Source of the DNA: Citrobacter sp. Cu233
GTDB lineage: Bacteria; Pseudomonadota; Gammaproteobacteria; Enterobacterales; Enterobacteriaceae
Direction: 5' to 3'
Length of the DNA stretch: 64,000 nt
NCBI RefSeq assembly: GCF_030332225.1
Contig: NZ_JAOWIF010000034.1
Span: 21,250-85,249 of the forward strand
The position numbers were made by a program, and so were the translations under genes. Of the stretch, positions 18,672-28,945 are shown piece after piece; position 1 is the first letter of the stretch, and each line of letters starts with the position of its first letter. Below the pieces are notes generated by a model, which worked only from the letters and a program-made list of their open reading frames with translations, had not been told where the DNA came from and made no database searches.

Positions 18672-19375
18672 ACGCGTTCAATCCAACGCTCCAGCAGTTC
18701 CGGCAACATCAGCGAGATTTCCTGCAATAACTGCGTGCCCTGCCCCTGCTGGTAATGATTGGCATCACGGCTACTGAACAACATGACACCAAGAGAGCCA
18801 TCCTGCCCCAACATCGACATTGCCACCGAGCCGATGGCTTTCGCTTCCGGCATCATGATTAACAGTTCCGGGCCGTGGAGTGGTCCAAGGTAGTGCTGTG
18901 ACTGACCAAGACGCTGAATGCGCAGCGGTTCGAAAGCCTGACGGCTTAATGCCAGATGGGTAAATTTCGAGGGAGCACCAAGTCGCCAGCGATCCGGAAA
19001 CAGACGGACCGTCGCTCCCGCCAGCCCTAACTCACGCGCCCAGCGATGAAGTCGCATCAGCATGTCGTCAAGACTGTTCGCGGACACCAGCCGTCCTTGC
19101 AGATTTAACAGCCGATAGAACAGGCTTTCGTTGGCATTCGCTTGTTCCATCAACAACGCCATGTTCTCTTCCAGCACGTTGATATGATTGCGTGCCCGAG
19201 CCATATGCCATTCAACTAAAGAGACCGTGCCCCGCACCGGGTGCGGGACGCGCATCGCTTCGACCGCTTGAGCATTACGGATAAAAAACTCAGGATTACG
19301 TTGCAGATAATCGACGACCGCCCGGTCGTCCAGTTCCATGAGCGTTTCCTGTAGTTCTTCCCCTGGTTGCTTCAT
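18668..19375 (-). CDS. yigA: DUF484 family protein YigA
   Basis: A 235-residue cytosolic protein of the DUF484 family, with a predicted GAF-like fold in its C-terminal two-thirds. The N-terminus ([18 protein letters not shown]) is the typical DUF484 opening. No enzymatic role is known. Its invariant placement between dapF and xerC, with four-base overlaps on both sides, shows strict co-expression but does not by itself give a function. Confidence 0.92.
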   Translation of the reverse strand: MKQPGEELQETLMELDDRAVVDYLQRNPEFFIRNAQAVEAMRVPHPVRGTVSLVEWHMARARNHINVLEENMALLMEQANANESLFYRLLNLQGRLVSANSLDDMLMRLHRWARELGLAGATVRLFPDRWRLGAPSKFTHLALSRQAFEPLRIQRLGQSQHYLGPLHGPELLIMMPEAKAIGSVAMSMLGQDGSLGVMLFSSRDANHYQQGQGTQLLQEISLMLPELLERWIERV

Positions 19376-20196
19376 AAGTGAATAAATCCGTCGTAGACAT
19401 GTGCCGCCGGGCCAGTCATATATAACGGATGACCCGGACCTTTCCAGGCGATATCAAGTCGACCGCCCGGTAATTCCACCCTCACTTCATCTGCCAGCAG
19501 GCCCTGCTGAATACCGACAGCGACAGCCGCACACGCGCCGCTGCCGCAAGCCTGCGTTTCACCTGCGCCACGCTCATAAACACGCAGTCGGATATGCTCA
19601 CGTTTGACTACTTGCATAAAGCCGATATTGGCGCGCTCAGGGAAGCGTTCATGGCTTTCCAGAACCGGTCCCAGCGTTTCCACCGTGGCCGTATCAACAT
19701 CATCAACCTGAATCACGCAATGCGGATTCCCCATTGAAACCACGCCGCACAATACTGTCTGCTCGGCCGCTCGCATAATATAGGTCTTCTCTGCTTTATT
19801 GGCACGAAAAGGGACCTGCGAGGGTTCAAAGTTGGGTTCCCCCATGTTGACCCGCACCAGCTCATCGTCCGTTACGCTTAATACCATGCGGCCATTCGCG
19901 GTACTGACACGAATATCACGCTTATTCGTCAACCCTTTCAGGCGCACAAAACGGGCAAAGCAACGAGCGCCATTTCCACACTGCGAGACTTCACTGCCAT
20001 CAGCATTGAAAATGCGGTAATGGAAATCCAGCTCCGGATCGTAAGGCGGCTCGACAACCAGCAGTTGATCGAACCCAACACCCAGATGCCTGTCGGACAA
20101 ACGACGGATCAGCTCGGGTGAGAAAAAGACATTCTGCGTTACCGCGTCGACGACCATAAAATCGTTGCCAAGGCCATGCATTTTAGAGAATTGCAT
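19372..20196 (-). CDS. dapF: Diaminopimelate epimerase
   Basis: A PLP-independent epimerase of 274 residues that converts LL- to meso-diaminopimelate for lysine and peptidoglycan. The two catalytic cysteines are Cys73 (SQCGNGARC) and Cys217 (TQACGSGAC). It overlaps yigA by four bases and follows lptM after 36 bases. Confidence 0.98.
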   Translation of the reverse strand: MQFSKMHGLGNDFMVVDAVTQNVFFSPELIRRLSDRHLGVGFDQLLVVEPPYDPELDFHYRIFNADGSEVSQCGNGARCFARFVRLKGLTNKRDIRVSTANGRMVLSVTDDELVRVNMGEPNFEPSQVPFRANKAEKTYIMRAAEQTVLCGVVSMGNPHCVIQVDDVDTATVETLGPVLESHERFPERANIGFMQVVKREHIRLRVYERGAGETQACGSGACAAVAVGIQQGLLADEVRVELPGGRLDIAWKGPGHPLYMTGPAAHVYDGFIHL

Positions 20197-20232
20197 TGTT
20201 TACTCCGTTCACGCGGGTACAGAAACTTACCG

Positions 20233-20436
20233 TCAGTAATTCACCTGAGAAGGTCCATCACTGATTCCACGATCGTTTTTATCCGGCGTCGTAGATTGTG
20301 CTGGCGACTGAATGCTCTTTGTCGGAGGCGGCGCGTTTTTGTCTGCTGGCGGGAAATAGAGCGGTCCCTTCAGACCACAGCCCGTCAGGCTGAACAGTGT
20401 AAAAAGTACAGCGAGTGCCTGAAACACGTTTTTCAT
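20233..20436 (-). CDS. lptM: LPS-assembly lipoprotein LptM
   Basis: A 67-residue lipoprotein (formerly YifL). The signal peptide ends in the lipobox LTGC with acylated Cys20; the short mature part ([13 protein letters not shown]) is Pro-rich and polar. E. coli LptM stabilises the LptD-LptE translocon and promotes native disulfide formation in LptD. It is the first gene of the lptM-dapF-yigA-xerC-yigB-uvrD operon and is divergent from cyaY. Confidence 0.93.
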   Translation of the reverse strand: MKNVFQALAVLFTLFSLTGCGLKGPLYFPPADKNAPPPTKSIQSPAQSTTPDKNDRGISDGPSQVNY

Positions 20437-20573
20437 TATGGATTGCCTGTAAGTTCATGCTTTCTGTTTTCTATCATCGCAGGAGAAGGCGTAAAAGCAA
20501 GAGTTTGGCTAAAAACTGCAACGTGATTTATTCCGCGTTATACTGCGACCATCACGAAAAACAGGATAAAAAA

Positions 20574-20894
20574 ATGAACGACAGTGAATTTCATCGCCTT
20601 GCCGACACCCTGTGGATGACCATTGAAGAGCGCCTGGATGACTGGGACGGCGACAGCGATATCGATTGTGAGATCAACGGTGGCGTACTGACCATCAGCT
20701 TCGAAAATGGCAGCAAAATTATCATTAACCGTCAGGAGCCGCTGCATCAGGTGTGGCTGGCAACCAAACAGGGCGGCTACCATTTTGACCTGAAAGGTGA
20801 CGAATGGATTTGCGACCGCAGCGGTGAAGCCTTCTGGGATCTGCTGGAACAGGCGGCAACGCAGCAGGCGGGCGAGGCAGTGAGCTTCCGTTAA
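20574..20894 (+). CDS. cyaY: Bacterial frataxin CyaY
   Basis: A 106-residue frataxin homologue that binds iron and modulates IscS in iron-sulfur cluster assembly. The acidic first helix ([20 protein letters not shown]), the beta-sheet containing [17 protein letters not shown] and the [14 protein letters not shown] segment are diagnostic. The ATG at 20574 was chosen because the family begins there; the frame is open 159 bases upstream. Confidence 0.97.
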   Translation: MNDSEFHRLADTLWMTIEERLDDWDGDSDIDCEINGGVLTISFENGSKIIINRQEPLHQVWLATKQGGYHFDLKGDEWICDRSGEAFWDLLEQAATQQAGEAVSFR

Positions 20895-20900
20895 GATTTG

Positions 20901-20933
20901 TTGCCGGATGCACTTTGCTTATCCGGCATCATG
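20901..20933. repeat. REP element between cyaY and cyaA
   Basis: TTGCCGGATG and ATCCGGCATC flank a CACTTTGCTT spacer, the usual REP hairpin, between two convergent stop codons (20894 and 20935). Confidence 0.75.
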
Positions 20934-20934
20934 T

Positions 20935-23481
20935 TCACGAAAAATACTGCTGCAACAGCGGTGTGTCGTTATCCTGACTGGTTTGCGGGACTGGACTAAT
21001 CGGCTGGGTGCGGAACGGGATCACCTGCGCGCGCCCGTCAGTTTTCACAATCTGATAAAACTGCGGCAGGTTAAAGTTGATAAAACTGGAGCCGTAAGTG
21101 AAGCGATCGTGCGACGATGAATAGAAGCGGCTGACATCTCGCACCAGCTCTTCTTTACTGCCTTCACAGTGGTGATACACCTCGACGCGGTTACTCTCGT
21201 CCAGAATGTAGATGTTAAAGCCCTGCTCATCACCCGTCTCTTCAAAAAAGAACTGAATGATCCCTTCGCTGGCAAAACCGTCCACCACCGACGGTAATTT
21301 CACATGGTTCGTCTCAACCTGGACGGAAAGACCGTGCAATTTGTTGTGCGAAATCGCGCCATAGAATTCAATGGCGTTTTCCAGTTTCTGCACCGAAACG
21401 TTCAGACGTTCGAAGAACAGGCCCCACGTCTGACCGGAAACGCGCAGCGCTTTGAAGCGTCCGGTTTCCTGGCGCGTACTGGACAGGCGCAGTTCGATGC
21501 ACTCAGACACCAGTTGCTGGACACGCGTGCGGATCAAACCACGCAAATGCTGGCTGTAACAGAACACTTCGACGCTATCCGGTGGCGCTGCATCCTGATG
21601 CATTTTGCCCAGAATCGTTTTTAACGCTTCAATCATCGCCTGCTCGCCGTTGAAGTGCAGGGTTCGCACTTCATTCCACGAGTTGCGATACAGCAGGTCT
21701 ACGCTACCCACCAGACAATTTTGCTCTTCGCCAAAGCTAAAGACATCCAGCTTACGGAAATCAAAATGCACGACCTGATTGCGAAACGCCGCCGTCGGGT
21801 CATATTCGAGGTTGACAATAATCGCCAGATGGCGAATTTCGCACGGGCTGTACAGCGCTTTCGGCGTTGGTGCCGGCAGACGCAGCGGGAAGTGGTGTGA
21901 TACATCGGCTACCATCTCCTGCAGCTTCGGCAAGTCGACAATACCGTTACCTTTAATAAACAAATGCGTACGCGATGTCAGCAGGCCGTTAAACCACGCC
22001 CACGCCACCAGCTTATTGAGATAGCGGTTATATTCCAGCGGCTGATGGCTGATGATCGAATCCATGTTAGGTGCGCGGTTGTAAAGATACCAACCCGAAC
22101 GGTTGGCGCGACCTGGCGGCACGTGGATAAAGGTCAGATTGGGTTCTGAGAGATCCGGTGAGATCTGCGGGTTCACCAACGTCACTTTGCCGGGCAAGGC
22201 TTCAAATGCGGCATACAGCTTACGGGTCAGTACGCCAATATCCTGCGGACTGGCGCTGACGCTAAGATTGTTGCGGCGCGCAAAACGGATCAAATTACGA
22301 TAGCTCTGCATCATTGCGTCGAGCAGTTCGTTGTGCGCTTCGCGTACCTGGTCAATTTTCCAGTTAGCGCGGTTATCCAGCATCGTCAGGCGGGCTTCAT
22401 CCCAACCCCACTCTTGTACTAACTGACTTAACACTTCACGACGCCAGCCCACGCAGGCGCGTTCACGGCTCAGTTTCTCACAGACTTTCAAGTAGAAACA
22501 TCGGCGCACTAAATCAAGACGCGTTGAGTCCTCAATCGCAGTGAGGTACTCAGTTACACGTTCCAACATCATGCAATACGGGTCGAGACCAAAAGAGACA
22601 ATTTCGCCGTCGTGCAGGCGCTGTTTAATGTCTTTCGCCAACAGGCGTGGATTGGGGTATTCCCAGGAATAGGCTTCCAGCAGCAGCGTTTTCAGCACCG
22701 CTTTGTACGGGGAATCGATACTCTTGTACAACTGCCAGAGGCTGGCACCAAAGTACTCTTCGGCGGAAAGCGAACTGAGTCCACCCAGATCCAGCCATTC
22801 GTTTGGCGTTAACACCCCCTGCGCGTAGAGCGTCATGACGTAATCGTCGTAATGCTCTTCTTCATCACCAGGCACCATATTCCACAGAATACGTTTACCT
22901 GCGAGGCGCACAGCGGTGCGATAGAATTCATCAAGCAGCAGGATATGCTGCGTCGAGCCACAGTCTTCACCACCCAGACTGCCGCTTTCATTATGGCGGA
23001 AACGGTTTTCATCAATCAGGAAGAAACTGACTTCCACGCCCAGCGAGGCAGCCCAACTTTCCAGCAGGCTGCATTTACGTTGCAGCAGCTGACGCTCTTC
23101 GCTATCCAGCCAGGATTGATGGCAGACCCAGATATCGAGGTCAGAGGAACAGCTTTGCCCTACGGAAGATGTGCTACCCATAGAGTAAACACCGGTGATC
23201 GGCAGTTCGCCCTTTGGAGGGTCCTGCGGTGACATACCGCGGTACAGTTCCAGCTCATTCAGGTAGTGGCGTTGGGTTTCATCAGGCGTGTAAAAGCATA
23301 TGCCTTTGGGAACGTTACCATCGAGGTAACCCGGCATCAGTGGGTGGTGGTAGTGCAATAATGTCGGCAGCAGACTGTATACCTGCTGGAAGGCAGGTCC
23401 CATGGCAGCAAGCGCGCGATCCACACGCAGTTGATTTATGGCATCCAGTCTCTGTTTCAGAGTCTCAATATAGAGGTACAA
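20935..23481 (-). CDS. cyaA: Class I adenylate cyclase
   Basis: CyaA makes cAMP from ATP and is controlled by EIIA-Glc phosphorylation. From the UUG at 23481 (then Tyr-Leu-Tyr-Ile-Glu-Thr-Leu) the product is 848 residues, the E. coli length. The frame extends 66 bases upstream but without family similarity. The N-terminal catalytic half contains [18 protein letters not shown], the nucleotidyltransferase G-S plus DxD motif; the C-terminal half is the glucose-responsive regulatory part. The weak UUG start limits expression in E. coli. A CRP site lies 161 bases upstream. Confidence 0.97.
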   Translation of the reverse strand: MYLYIETLKQRLDAINQLRVDRALAAMGPAFQQVYSLLPTLLHYHHPLMPGYLDGNVPKGICFYTPDETQRHYLNELELYRGMSPQDPPKGELPITGVYSMGSTSSVGQSCSSDLDIWVCHQSWLDSEERQLLQRKCSLLESWAASLGVEVSFFLIDENRFRHNESGSLGGEDCGSTQHILLLDEFYRTAVRLAGKRILWNMVPGDEEEHYDDYVMTLYAQGVLTPNEWLDLGGLSSLSAEEYFGASLWQLYKSIDSPYKAVLKTLLLEAYSWEYPNPRLLAKDIKQRLHDGEIVSFGLDPYCMMLERVTEYLTAIEDSTRLDLVRRCFYLKVCEKLSRERACVGWRREVLSQLVQEWGWDEARLTMLDNRANWKIDQVREAHNELLDAMMQSYRNLIRFARRNNLSVSASPQDIGVLTRKLYAAFEALPGKVTLVNPQISPDLSEPNLTFIHVPPGRANRSGWYLYNRAPNMDSIISHQPLEYNRYLNKLVAWAWFNGLLTSRTHLFIKGNGIVDLPKLQEMVADVSHHFPLRLPAPTPKALYSPCEIRHLAIIVNLEYDPTAAFRNQVVHFDFRKLDVFSFGEEQNCLVGSVDLLYRNSWNEVRTLHFNGEQAMIEALKTILGKMHQDAAPPDSVEVFCYSQHLRGLIRTRVQQLVSECIELRLSSTRQETGRFKALRVSGQTWGLFFERLNVSVQKLENAIEFYGAISHNKLHGLSVQVETNHVKLPSVVDGFASEGIIQFFFEETGDEQGFNIYILDESNRVEVYHHCEGSKEELVRDVSRFYSSSHDRFTYGSSFINFNLPQFYQIVKTDGRAQVIPFRTQPISPVPQTSQDNDTPLLQQYFS

Positions 23482-23641
23482 GACGTATCGCCTGATGTTG
23501 CTATCCATCATGTTGTCGATTGCTGCGGCGCAAGCGCTCATCAACAATCTTCAGCAATTCGGATAAACCGTATGTCAAAAATAACCGTTACCGTTTTTTC
23601 ACCCCTATTTTTTTAGGGAGTACAGCTGAAAAAATGGTCTA

Positions 23642-23663
23642 AAACGTGATCAATTTAACACCT
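23642..23663. promoter_or_regulatory. CRP-cAMP site upstream of cyaA
   Basis: On the plus strand CGTGA-N6-TAACA lies in a 22-base frame, close to the TGTGA-N6-TCACA consensus. It matches the known E. coli cyaA P2 site, where CRP-cAMP represses cyaA, a negative feedback loop. Confidence 0.75.
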
Positions 23664-23669
23664 TGCTCA

Positions 23670-23697
23670 TTGACCGTAAAGAAAGATGCGCTACATA
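23670..23697 (+). promoter_or_regulatory. Probable hemC promoter
   Basis: TTGACC (23670-23675) and TACATA (23692-23697) are separated by 16 bases. The predicted start near 23704 would give a leader of about 170 bases before the hemC ATG. Confidence 0.45.
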
Positions 23698-23876
23698 CAA
23701 GTGTAGCACCGTTCGTTACGTGTAAATTCCTTCATACGGTCGGGAGGTTTCTCGTCATTAATCACTGCCAGTGATGATGCAGCGCCTTTTCCTCTCACTT
23801 ACGTTTGAGCGTAACGCTGACATCCCTTTGATAAGGATGTTAGGATGGTCAATGATTGATAATGACGGTAACAAGC

Positions 23877-24818
23877 ATGTTAGACAATGTTTTGAGAATT
23901 GCCACACGCCAAAGCCCCCTTGCGCTCTGGCAGGCACATTATGTCAAAGACGCCTTGATGGCAAACCACCCCGATCTGGTCGTTGAACTGGTTCCCATGG
24001 TGACCCGTGGCGACGTGATTCTGGATACCCCACTGGCAAAAGTCGGGGGTAAGGGCTTGTTTGTTAAAGAGCTGGAAGTCGCACTGCTGGAAAAACGCGC
24101 AGATATCGCCGTGCATTCCATGAAGGATGTGCCGGTCGAATTTCCTGAAGGTCTTGGGCTGGTCACTATTTGCGAGCGTGAAGATCCGCGTGATGCTTTC
24201 GTCTCAAATAAATACAACACACTGGATGAGTTGCCAGCGGGTAGCATCGTTGGAACGTCCAGCTTACGTCGCCAGTGCCAGTTGGCAAAACAGCGCCCGG
24301 ATCTCATCATCCGCTCGCTGCGCGGCAACGTAGGTACTCGCCTGAGCAAACTGGACAACGGTGACTACGACGCCATTATTCTGGCCGTCGCTGGATTAAA
24401 ACGCTTAGGGCTGGAGTCACGAATCCGCGCAGCACTGGCGCCAGAAGTGTCTCTGCCTGCGGTCGGACAAGGCGCTGTGGGTATCGAATGTCGACTCGAC
24501 GATCAGCGCACTCAGGCACTGTTAGCGCCACTCAACCATGAAGAAACAGCCCTGCGCGTAAAAGCAGAACGCGCCATGAACACCCGCCTGGAGGGGGGAT
24601 GTCAGGTTCCTATCGGCAGTTATGCGGAACTCATCAACGGTGAGATTTGGCTACGCGCGTTAGTCGGTGCGCCAGATGGTTCACAGATGGTATGTGGAGA
24701 ACGTCGTGGCGCAGCGCAGGATGCGGAAAAAATGGGTATATCTCTGGCAGAAGAGCTGCTGGAAAACGGTGCACGCGCCATTCTGGCTGAAGTTTATAAC
24801 GGAGATGCCCCCGCATGA
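23877..24818 (+). CDS. hemC: Porphobilinogen deaminase
   Basis: Hydroxymethylbilane synthase, 313 residues from the ATG at 23877 ([13 protein letters not shown]); ATG-like codons 21 bases upstream are in frame but outside the family start. Cys242 (EGGCQVPIG) carries the dipyrromethane cofactor, and Asp84 (SMKDVP) is the catalytic acid. First gene of hemCDXY; it overlaps hemD by four bases. Confidence 0.97.
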   Translation: MLDNVLRIATRQSPLALWQAHYVKDALMANHPDLVVELVPMVTRGDVILDTPLAKVGGKGLFVKELEVALLEKRADIAVHSMKDVPVEFPEGLGLVTICEREDPRDAFVSNKYNTLDELPAGSIVGTSSLRRQCQLAKQRPDLIIRSLRGNVGTRLSKLDNGDYDAIILAVAGLKRLGLESRIRAALAPEVSLPAVGQGAVGIECRLDDQRTQALLAPLNHEETALRVKAERAMNTRLEGGCQVPIGSYAELINGEIWLRALVGAPDGSQMVCGERRGAAQDAEKMGISLAEELLENGARAILAEVYNGDAPA

Positions 24819-25555
24819 GTATTCTGGTCACCCGCCCATCTCCCGCTGGGGAAGAGTTAGTGAGCCGTCTGCGCACACTGGGGCAGGTGGCCTGGAGCTT
24901 TCCGCTTATTGAGTTCGCGCCGGGCCGGGAACTGCCAACGCTTGCCCCCCGTCTTTCGGCGCTCACCGAAAACGATCTGGTTTTTGCCCTCTCACAGCAC
25001 GCCGTGACCTTTGCCGATGCCGAGCTTCAGCGGCAAGGGGTAAGTTGGTCCACTCTCCCGCGCTATTTTGCCATCGGCCGGACAACAGCGCTGGCGTTGC
25101 ACACCGTGAGTGGATGCAATATTCACTATCCGTTGGATCGGGAAATTAGCGAAGTCTTGCTACAATTACCTGAATTACAAAATATTGCGGGAAAACGCGC
25201 GCTAATTTTACGTGGCAACGGTGGTCGGGAGTTGATCGGTGAAACCCTGATAACGCGCGGAGCCGATGTTAATTTTTGTGAATGTTATCAACGCAGTGCA
25301 AAACATTACGATGGCGCAGAGGAAGCGATGCGCTGGCAATCACGCGGTGTGAAGACAGTGGTTGTCACCAGCGGAGAGATGCTACAGCAGCTCTGGTCAC
25401 TTATTCCGCAGTGGTATCGTGAGCACTGGTTACTACGCTGTCGGCTACTGGTCGTCAGTGAGCGTCTGGCGAACCTCGCCCAGGAACTGGGCTGGCAAGA
25501 TATTAAGGTCGCTGATAACGCCGACAACGATGCGCTACTACGCGCATTACAATAA
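24815..25555 (+). CDS. hemD: Uroporphyrinogen-III synthase
   Basis: 246 residues; cyclises hydroxymethylbilane with inversion of ring D to uroporphyrinogen III. It has the two-lobed fold opening with [13 protein letters not shown] and the conserved TSGEMLQQL segment in the C-terminal lobe. It starts within ATGA shared with the hemC stop, so translation is probably coupled. Confidence 0.96.
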   Translation: MSILVTRPSPAGEELVSRLRTLGQVAWSFPLIEFAPGRELPTLAPRLSALTENDLVFALSQHAVTFADAELQRQGVSWSTLPRYFAIGRTTALALHTVSGCNIHYPLDREISEVLLQLPELQNIAGKRALILRGNGGRELIGETLITRGADVNFCECYQRSAKHYDGAEEAMRWQSRGVKTVVVTSGEMLQQLWSLIPQWYREHWLLRCRLLVVSERLANLAQELGWQDIKVADNADNDALLRALQ

Positions 25556-25576
25556 CTCTCATAATGGGATGCCATA

Positions 25577-26761
25577 ATGACGGAACAAGAAAAAACCTCC
25601 GCCGTGGTTGAAGAGACCAGGGAGGCCGTGGACACCACATCACAGCCAGTCAACAACGCTGAGAAGAAGAGTAAGAACAGTACCGCACTGATTCTGAGTG
25701 CTGTAGCGATTGCTATTGCGCTGGCGGCAGGCGTGGGACTGTATGGCTGGGGGAAACAGCAGGCCACTACGCAGACAGCAACCAGTGATGCGCTGGCAAA
25801 CCAACTCATGGCGCTGCAAAAAGCGCAAGAGACCCAAAAGTCCGAGCTGGAAGGAATTATTAAGCAGCAGGCAACACAGTTGGATGATGCCAATCGCCAG
25901 CAGACTGCGCTGGCCAAGCAGCTTGATGAGGTTCAGCAAAAAATCGCCGCTATATCCGGAAGCGATGCCAAAACCTGGCTGCTGGCGCAGGCCGATTTTC
26001 TGGTGAAACTGGCGGGGCGTAAATTATGGAGCGACCAGGACGTTACCACCGCCGCAGCGTTGCTGAAAAGCGCCGACGCCAGCCTGGCTGACATGAATGA
26101 CCCCAGCTTAATTGCCGCTCGCCGCGCGATTACCGACGATATCGCCAGCCTCTCTGCGGTCACTCAGGTCGACTATGACGGCATCATCCTCAAGGTAAAC
26201 CAGCTCGCTAACCAAATTGATAACCTGCGTCTGGCTGATAACGATACCGATGATTCACCGATGGATTCTGACAGCAGTGAGCTTTCCAGCTCCATTAGCG
26301 AATGGCGCGTCAATCTACAAAAAAGCTGGCAGAACTTTATGGACAGCTTTATCACCATTCGCCGTCGTGATGAAACCGCCGTCCCGCTACTGGCGCCAAA
26401 CCAGGATGTTTACTTACGTGAGAACATCCGTTCACGCCTGCTAGTGGCGGCGCAAGCCGTGCCTCGCCATCAGGAAGAAACATACCGCCAGGCGCTGGAA
26501 AATGTCTCCACGTGGGTTCGCGCCTATTACGACACTGACGATGCGGCGACAAAAGCGTTCCTTGAAGAGGTCGATCAACTGAGCCAGCAAAGCATCAGCA
26601 TGGACGTACCGGAAACACTTCAGAGCCAGGTCATTCTTGAGAAGCTAATGCAGACTCGCGTGCGTAATTTGCTGGCCCAGCCATCCACATCACCGGCTGA
26701 AGCCGCACCTGCACCAGTACCTCAGGCAGATGCTCCGGCAACCGCGCCGCAGGGAGAATAA
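25577..26761 (+). CDS. hemX: HemX, inner-membrane protein of the hem operon
   Basis: 394 residues. A short polar N-terminus precedes one membrane helix at about residues 36-56 ([20 protein letters not shown]). A long coiled-coil-rich periplasmic part follows, and the C-terminus is Ala/Pro-rich. It is named a uroporphyrinogen-III C-methyltransferase in many databases, but no methyltransferase motif is visible and that activity is unproven. It lies 21 bases after hemD and ends one base into the hemY start region. Confidence 0.93.
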   Translation: MTEQEKTSAVVEETREAVDTTSQPVNNAEKKSKNSTALILSAVAIAIALAAGVGLYGWGKQQATTQTATSDALANQLMALQKAQETQKSELEGIIKQQATQLDDANRQQTALAKQLDEVQQKIAAISGSDAKTWLLAQADFLVKLAGRKLWSDQDVTTAAALLKSADASLADMNDPSLIAARRAITDDIASLSAVTQVDYDGIILKVNQLANQIDNLRLADNDTDDSPMDSDSSELSSSISEWRVNLQKSWQNFMDSFITIRRRDETAVPLLAPNQDVYLRENIRSRLLVAAQAVPRHQEETYRQALENVSTWVRAYYDTDDAATKAFLEEVDQLSQQSISMDVPETLQSQVILEKLMQTRVRNLLAQPSTSPAEAAPAPVPQADAPATAPQGE

Positions 26762-26763
26762 TG

Positions 26764-27963
26764 ATGCTAAAAGTATTATTACTCTTTGTGCTGTTGATCG
26801 CCGGGATCGTCGTCGGTCCGATGATTGCTGGTCATCAGGGTTATGTTCTGATCCAGACGGATAACTACAACATCGAAACCAGCGTGACGGGTCTGGTGAT
26901 CATTTTGATCGTCGCGATGGTTATTCTTTTTGCGATTGAGTGGCTGCTGCGCCGTATATTCCGTACGGGTGCGCATACCCGCGGCTGGTTTGTGGGGCGT
27001 AAACGCCGTCGTGCACGTAAGCAGACCGAGCAGGCGCTGCTTAAACTGGCAGAAGGCGACTATCAGCAGGTTGAAAAGCTGATGTCAAAAAATGCCGATC
27101 ACGCAGAACAGCCGGTGGTGAATTACCTTCTGGCGGCGGAAGCGGCTCAGCAGCGCGGTGATGAAGCCCGGGCGAATCAACACCTTGAACGCGCAGCCGA
27201 ACTCGCCGGAAATGATACGATCCCGGTTGAAATCGCCCGGGTTCGTTTGCAGCTGGCCCGTAATGAAAACCATGCCGCACGCCACAGCGTAGACAAACTG
27301 CTGGAAGTGACGCCACGCCATCCGGAAGTCTTGCGCCTGGCTGAACAGGCTTACATTCGCACCGGTGCGTGGAGTTCTTTACTGGATATCATTCCATCAA
27401 TGGCGAAAGCGCATGTTGGTGATGAAGAACACCATGCGATGCTGGAACAGCAGGCATGGGTGGGTCTGATGGATCAGGTTCGCGCCGATCAGGGCAGCGA
27501 GGGATTACGCGCATGGTGGAAAAACCAGAGCCGTAAGACTCGTCATCAGGTTGCCCTGCAGGTGGCGATGGCAGAACATCTGATTGAGTGTGACGATCAC
27601 GATACGGCACAGCAAATCATCATCGACGGTCTGAAACGTCAGTATGACGACCGGCTGGTGCTGCCGATCCCACGTCTGAAAACTAACAACCCGGAACAGA
27701 TAGAAAAAGTACTGCGCCAGCAAATTAAAGTGGTGGGCGACCGCCCACTGCTGTGGAGTACGCTTGGTCAGTCATTGATGAAACACGGCGAATGGCAGGA
27801 AGCCACGCTCGCCTTCCGTGCCGCGCTTAAACAACGCCCGGATGCATATGACTACGCCTGGCTTGCCGACGCACTGGACAGGCTGCATCAGCCAGAAGAA
27901 GCGGCGGCCATGCGCCGTGACGGTCTGATGTTGACCTTGCAGAGCAACAACCCGCCGCAGTAA
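26764..27963 (+). CDS. hemY: HemY, membrane TPR protein of the hem operon
   Basis: 399 residues from the second of two adjacent ATGs (26764); the first, at 26761, overlaps the hemX stop but is only four bases from GGGAG. Two N-terminal membrane helices (about 1-22 and 40-62) are followed by a basic stretch and a cytoplasmic tetratricopeptide-repeat region to the end. It is not the protoporphyrinogen oxidase called HemY in Bacillus. Its role in haem synthesis is inferred from the operon. Confidence 0.93.
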   Translation: MLKVLLLFVLLIAGIVVGPMIAGHQGYVLIQTDNYNIETSVTGLVIILIVAMVILFAIEWLLRRIFRTGAHTRGWFVGRKRRRARKQTEQALLKLAEGDYQQVEKLMSKNADHAEQPVVNYLLAAEAAQQRGDEARANQHLERAAELAGNDTIPVEIARVRLQLARNENHAARHSVDKLLEVTPRHPEVLRLAEQAYIRTGAWSSLLDIIPSMAKAHVGDEEHHAMLEQQAWVGLMDQVRADQGSEGLRAWWKNQSRKTRHQVALQVAMAEHLIECDDHDTAQQIIIDGLKRQYDDRLVLPIPRLKTNNPEQIEKVLRQQIKVVGDRPLLWSTLGQSLMKHGEWQEATLAFRAALKQRPDAYDYAWLADALDRLHQPEEAAAMRRDGLMLTLQSNNPPQ

Positions 27964-27970
27964 CTCTCTC

Positions 27971-28001
27971 TTGCCCGGTGGCGTTTTGCTTACCGGGCCC
28001 A
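27971..28001. repeat. REP element after hemY
   Basis: TTGCCCGGTG and TACCGGGCCC flank a GCGTTTTGCT spacer, a REP-type hairpin that starts eight bases after the hemY stop. The rest of the 446-base stretch to tRNA-Pro holds the GlmZ sRNA and the tRNA operon terminator. Confidence 0.7.
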
Positions 28002-28056
28002 CACCCTGTATGCAACATCATTCGAGAAGCAGCCTGAAGGATGACGTGTAGATGCA

Positions 28057-28263
28057 TAAAAAAACGCCCACTCGGTAAGGAGCAGGCGTTAAACAGGTCT
28101 GTATGACAACATAAATGGGTGCTTCACTCAACGTTATGTCCATGGTGTTTGATGAAGCTAAAGCGACATCTGTCAGTGGACGATAAGCACCGTAAACGGC
28201 TCTGCATCATTCCTGAGTTTATGAGGCCTGATGGCGAACATAAGAGATGGAATGAGCATCTAC
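28057..28263 (-). ncRNA. glmZ: GlmZ small regulatory RNA
   Basis: The minus strand from 28263 (GTAGATGCTCATTCCATC) to the T-run ending near 28057 reproduces E. coli GlmZ (SraJ) at its known length of 207 bases. The conserved segment GTTGAGTGAAGCACCCA, the CGGTGCTTATCG stem region and the terminal AACGCC...GGCGTT terminator hairpin with T7 are all present. GlmZ pairs with the glmS leader with Hfq to activate glucosamine-6-phosphate synthase, and is cut by RNase E with RapZ. In E. coli it lies beside hemY, as here. Small ORFs across this region are not credible. Confidence 0.93.
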
Positions 28264-28377
28264 ACGCATATTATTACACAGCGTATGCGGTGATTGCACT
28301 GTAAAAACCAGGGAATGCGGCTTTTTAAGACTTCATAACATTTGGGGGAGAAGAGGTACAAAAGTGAGGAACAGAAA

Positions 28378-28403
28378 ACAAAAAACCCCGCCGAAGCGGG
28401 GTT
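28378..28403 (-). terminator. Terminator of the argX-hisR-leuT-proM operon
   Basis: On the minus strand AACCCCGC-TTCG-GCGGGGTT is followed by a T-run. The stem is eight pairs with a UUCG tetraloop, seven bases after the tRNA-Pro CCA end. Confidence 0.92.
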
Positions 28404-28409
28404 CAAAAT

Positions 28410-28486
28410 TGGTCGGCGAGAGAGGATTCGAACCTCCGACCCACTGGTCCCAAACCAGTTGCGCTACCAAGCTGCGCTACTCGCCG
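28410..28486 (-). tRNA. proM: tRNA-Pro (UGG)
   Basis: A 77-base cloverleaf on the minus strand with encoded CCA, the anticodon loop TTTGGGA and the T-loop GGTTCGAATCC. It matches E. coli proM. Last gene of the four-tRNA operon. Confidence 0.98.
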
Positions 28487-28527
28487 TTTTACTGCTTTTT
28501 GAATTTTTAGTTCAATTCTTTAAGTCG

Positions 28528-28614
28528 TGGTGCGAGGGGGGGGACTTGAACCCCCACGTCCGTAAGAACACTAACACCTGAAGCTAGCGCGTCTACCAAT
28601 TCCGCCACCTTCGC
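28528..28614 (-). tRNA. leuT: tRNA-Leu (CAG)
   Basis: An 87-base class II tRNA on the minus strand with a long variable arm, encoded CCA and anticodon CAG in CTTCAGGTG. It matches leuT. The T-arm side of the acceptor has a run of eight C on this strand. Confidence 0.98.
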
Positions 28615-28634
28615 ATTTCACAACTTTAAATTAA

Positions 28635-28711
28635 TGGGGTGGCTAATGGGATTCGAACCCACGACAACTGGAATCACAATCCAGGGCTCTACCAACTGAG
28701 CTATAGCCACC
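28635..28711 (-). tRNA. hisR: tRNA-His (GUG)
   Basis: 77 bases on the minus strand including the extra 5' G(-1) that pairs with C73, a hallmark of tRNA-His. The anticodon is GTG in ATTGTGAT and the CCA is encoded. Confidence 0.98.
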
Positions 28712-28766
28712 ACTGCAAATCTTTTACGCGGTATTAAAACCACCGCAGCTCTGGCACCCTACTAAA

Positions 28767-28843
<77 letters not shown>

Positions 28844-28864
28844 TTAGCGCCGTTGCGGGGCTGG

Positions 28865-28893
28865 ATATTACGTAGGTCTCGGTCTGCTGTCTA
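28865..28893 (-). promoter_or_regulatory. tRNA operon promoter
   Basis: TAGACA (28893-28888), 17 bases, TAATAT (28870-28865). The GC-rich discriminator CCAGCCCCGC after the -10 is typical of stable-RNA promoters under stringent (ppGpp) control. Confidence 0.75.
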
Positions 28894-28945
28894 GTGCTTT
28901 TTTAAAATAAATTATCGTTTGGTCACGCTTTGTGCGTTTTGTCGC

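Larger units (their letters stand above)
23482..23876. promoter_or_regulatory. cyaA-hemC divergent control region
   Basis: This 395-base stretch holds no gene of its own. It contains the CRP site for cyaA, a probable hemC promoter and about 170 bases of hemC leader. Bases nearest cyaA continue its reading frame upstream of the UUG but are read here as leader. Confidence 0.7.

Noticed and set aside
28119..28304. 61-codon ORF between hemY and the tRNA genes
   Set aside because: It is antisense to GlmZ, whose sequence and length are recognisable; the ORF has no coding features.
28264..28311. Sigma-54 promoter for GlmZ
   Set aside because: A GG-N10-GC pair exists on the minus strand, but its GC lies about 33 bases before the RNA start rather than 12.
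28342..28581. 79-codon ORF across two tRNA genes
   Set aside because: It is the complement of tRNA-Pro and tRNA-Leu; such antisense-tRNA frames are common false annotations.
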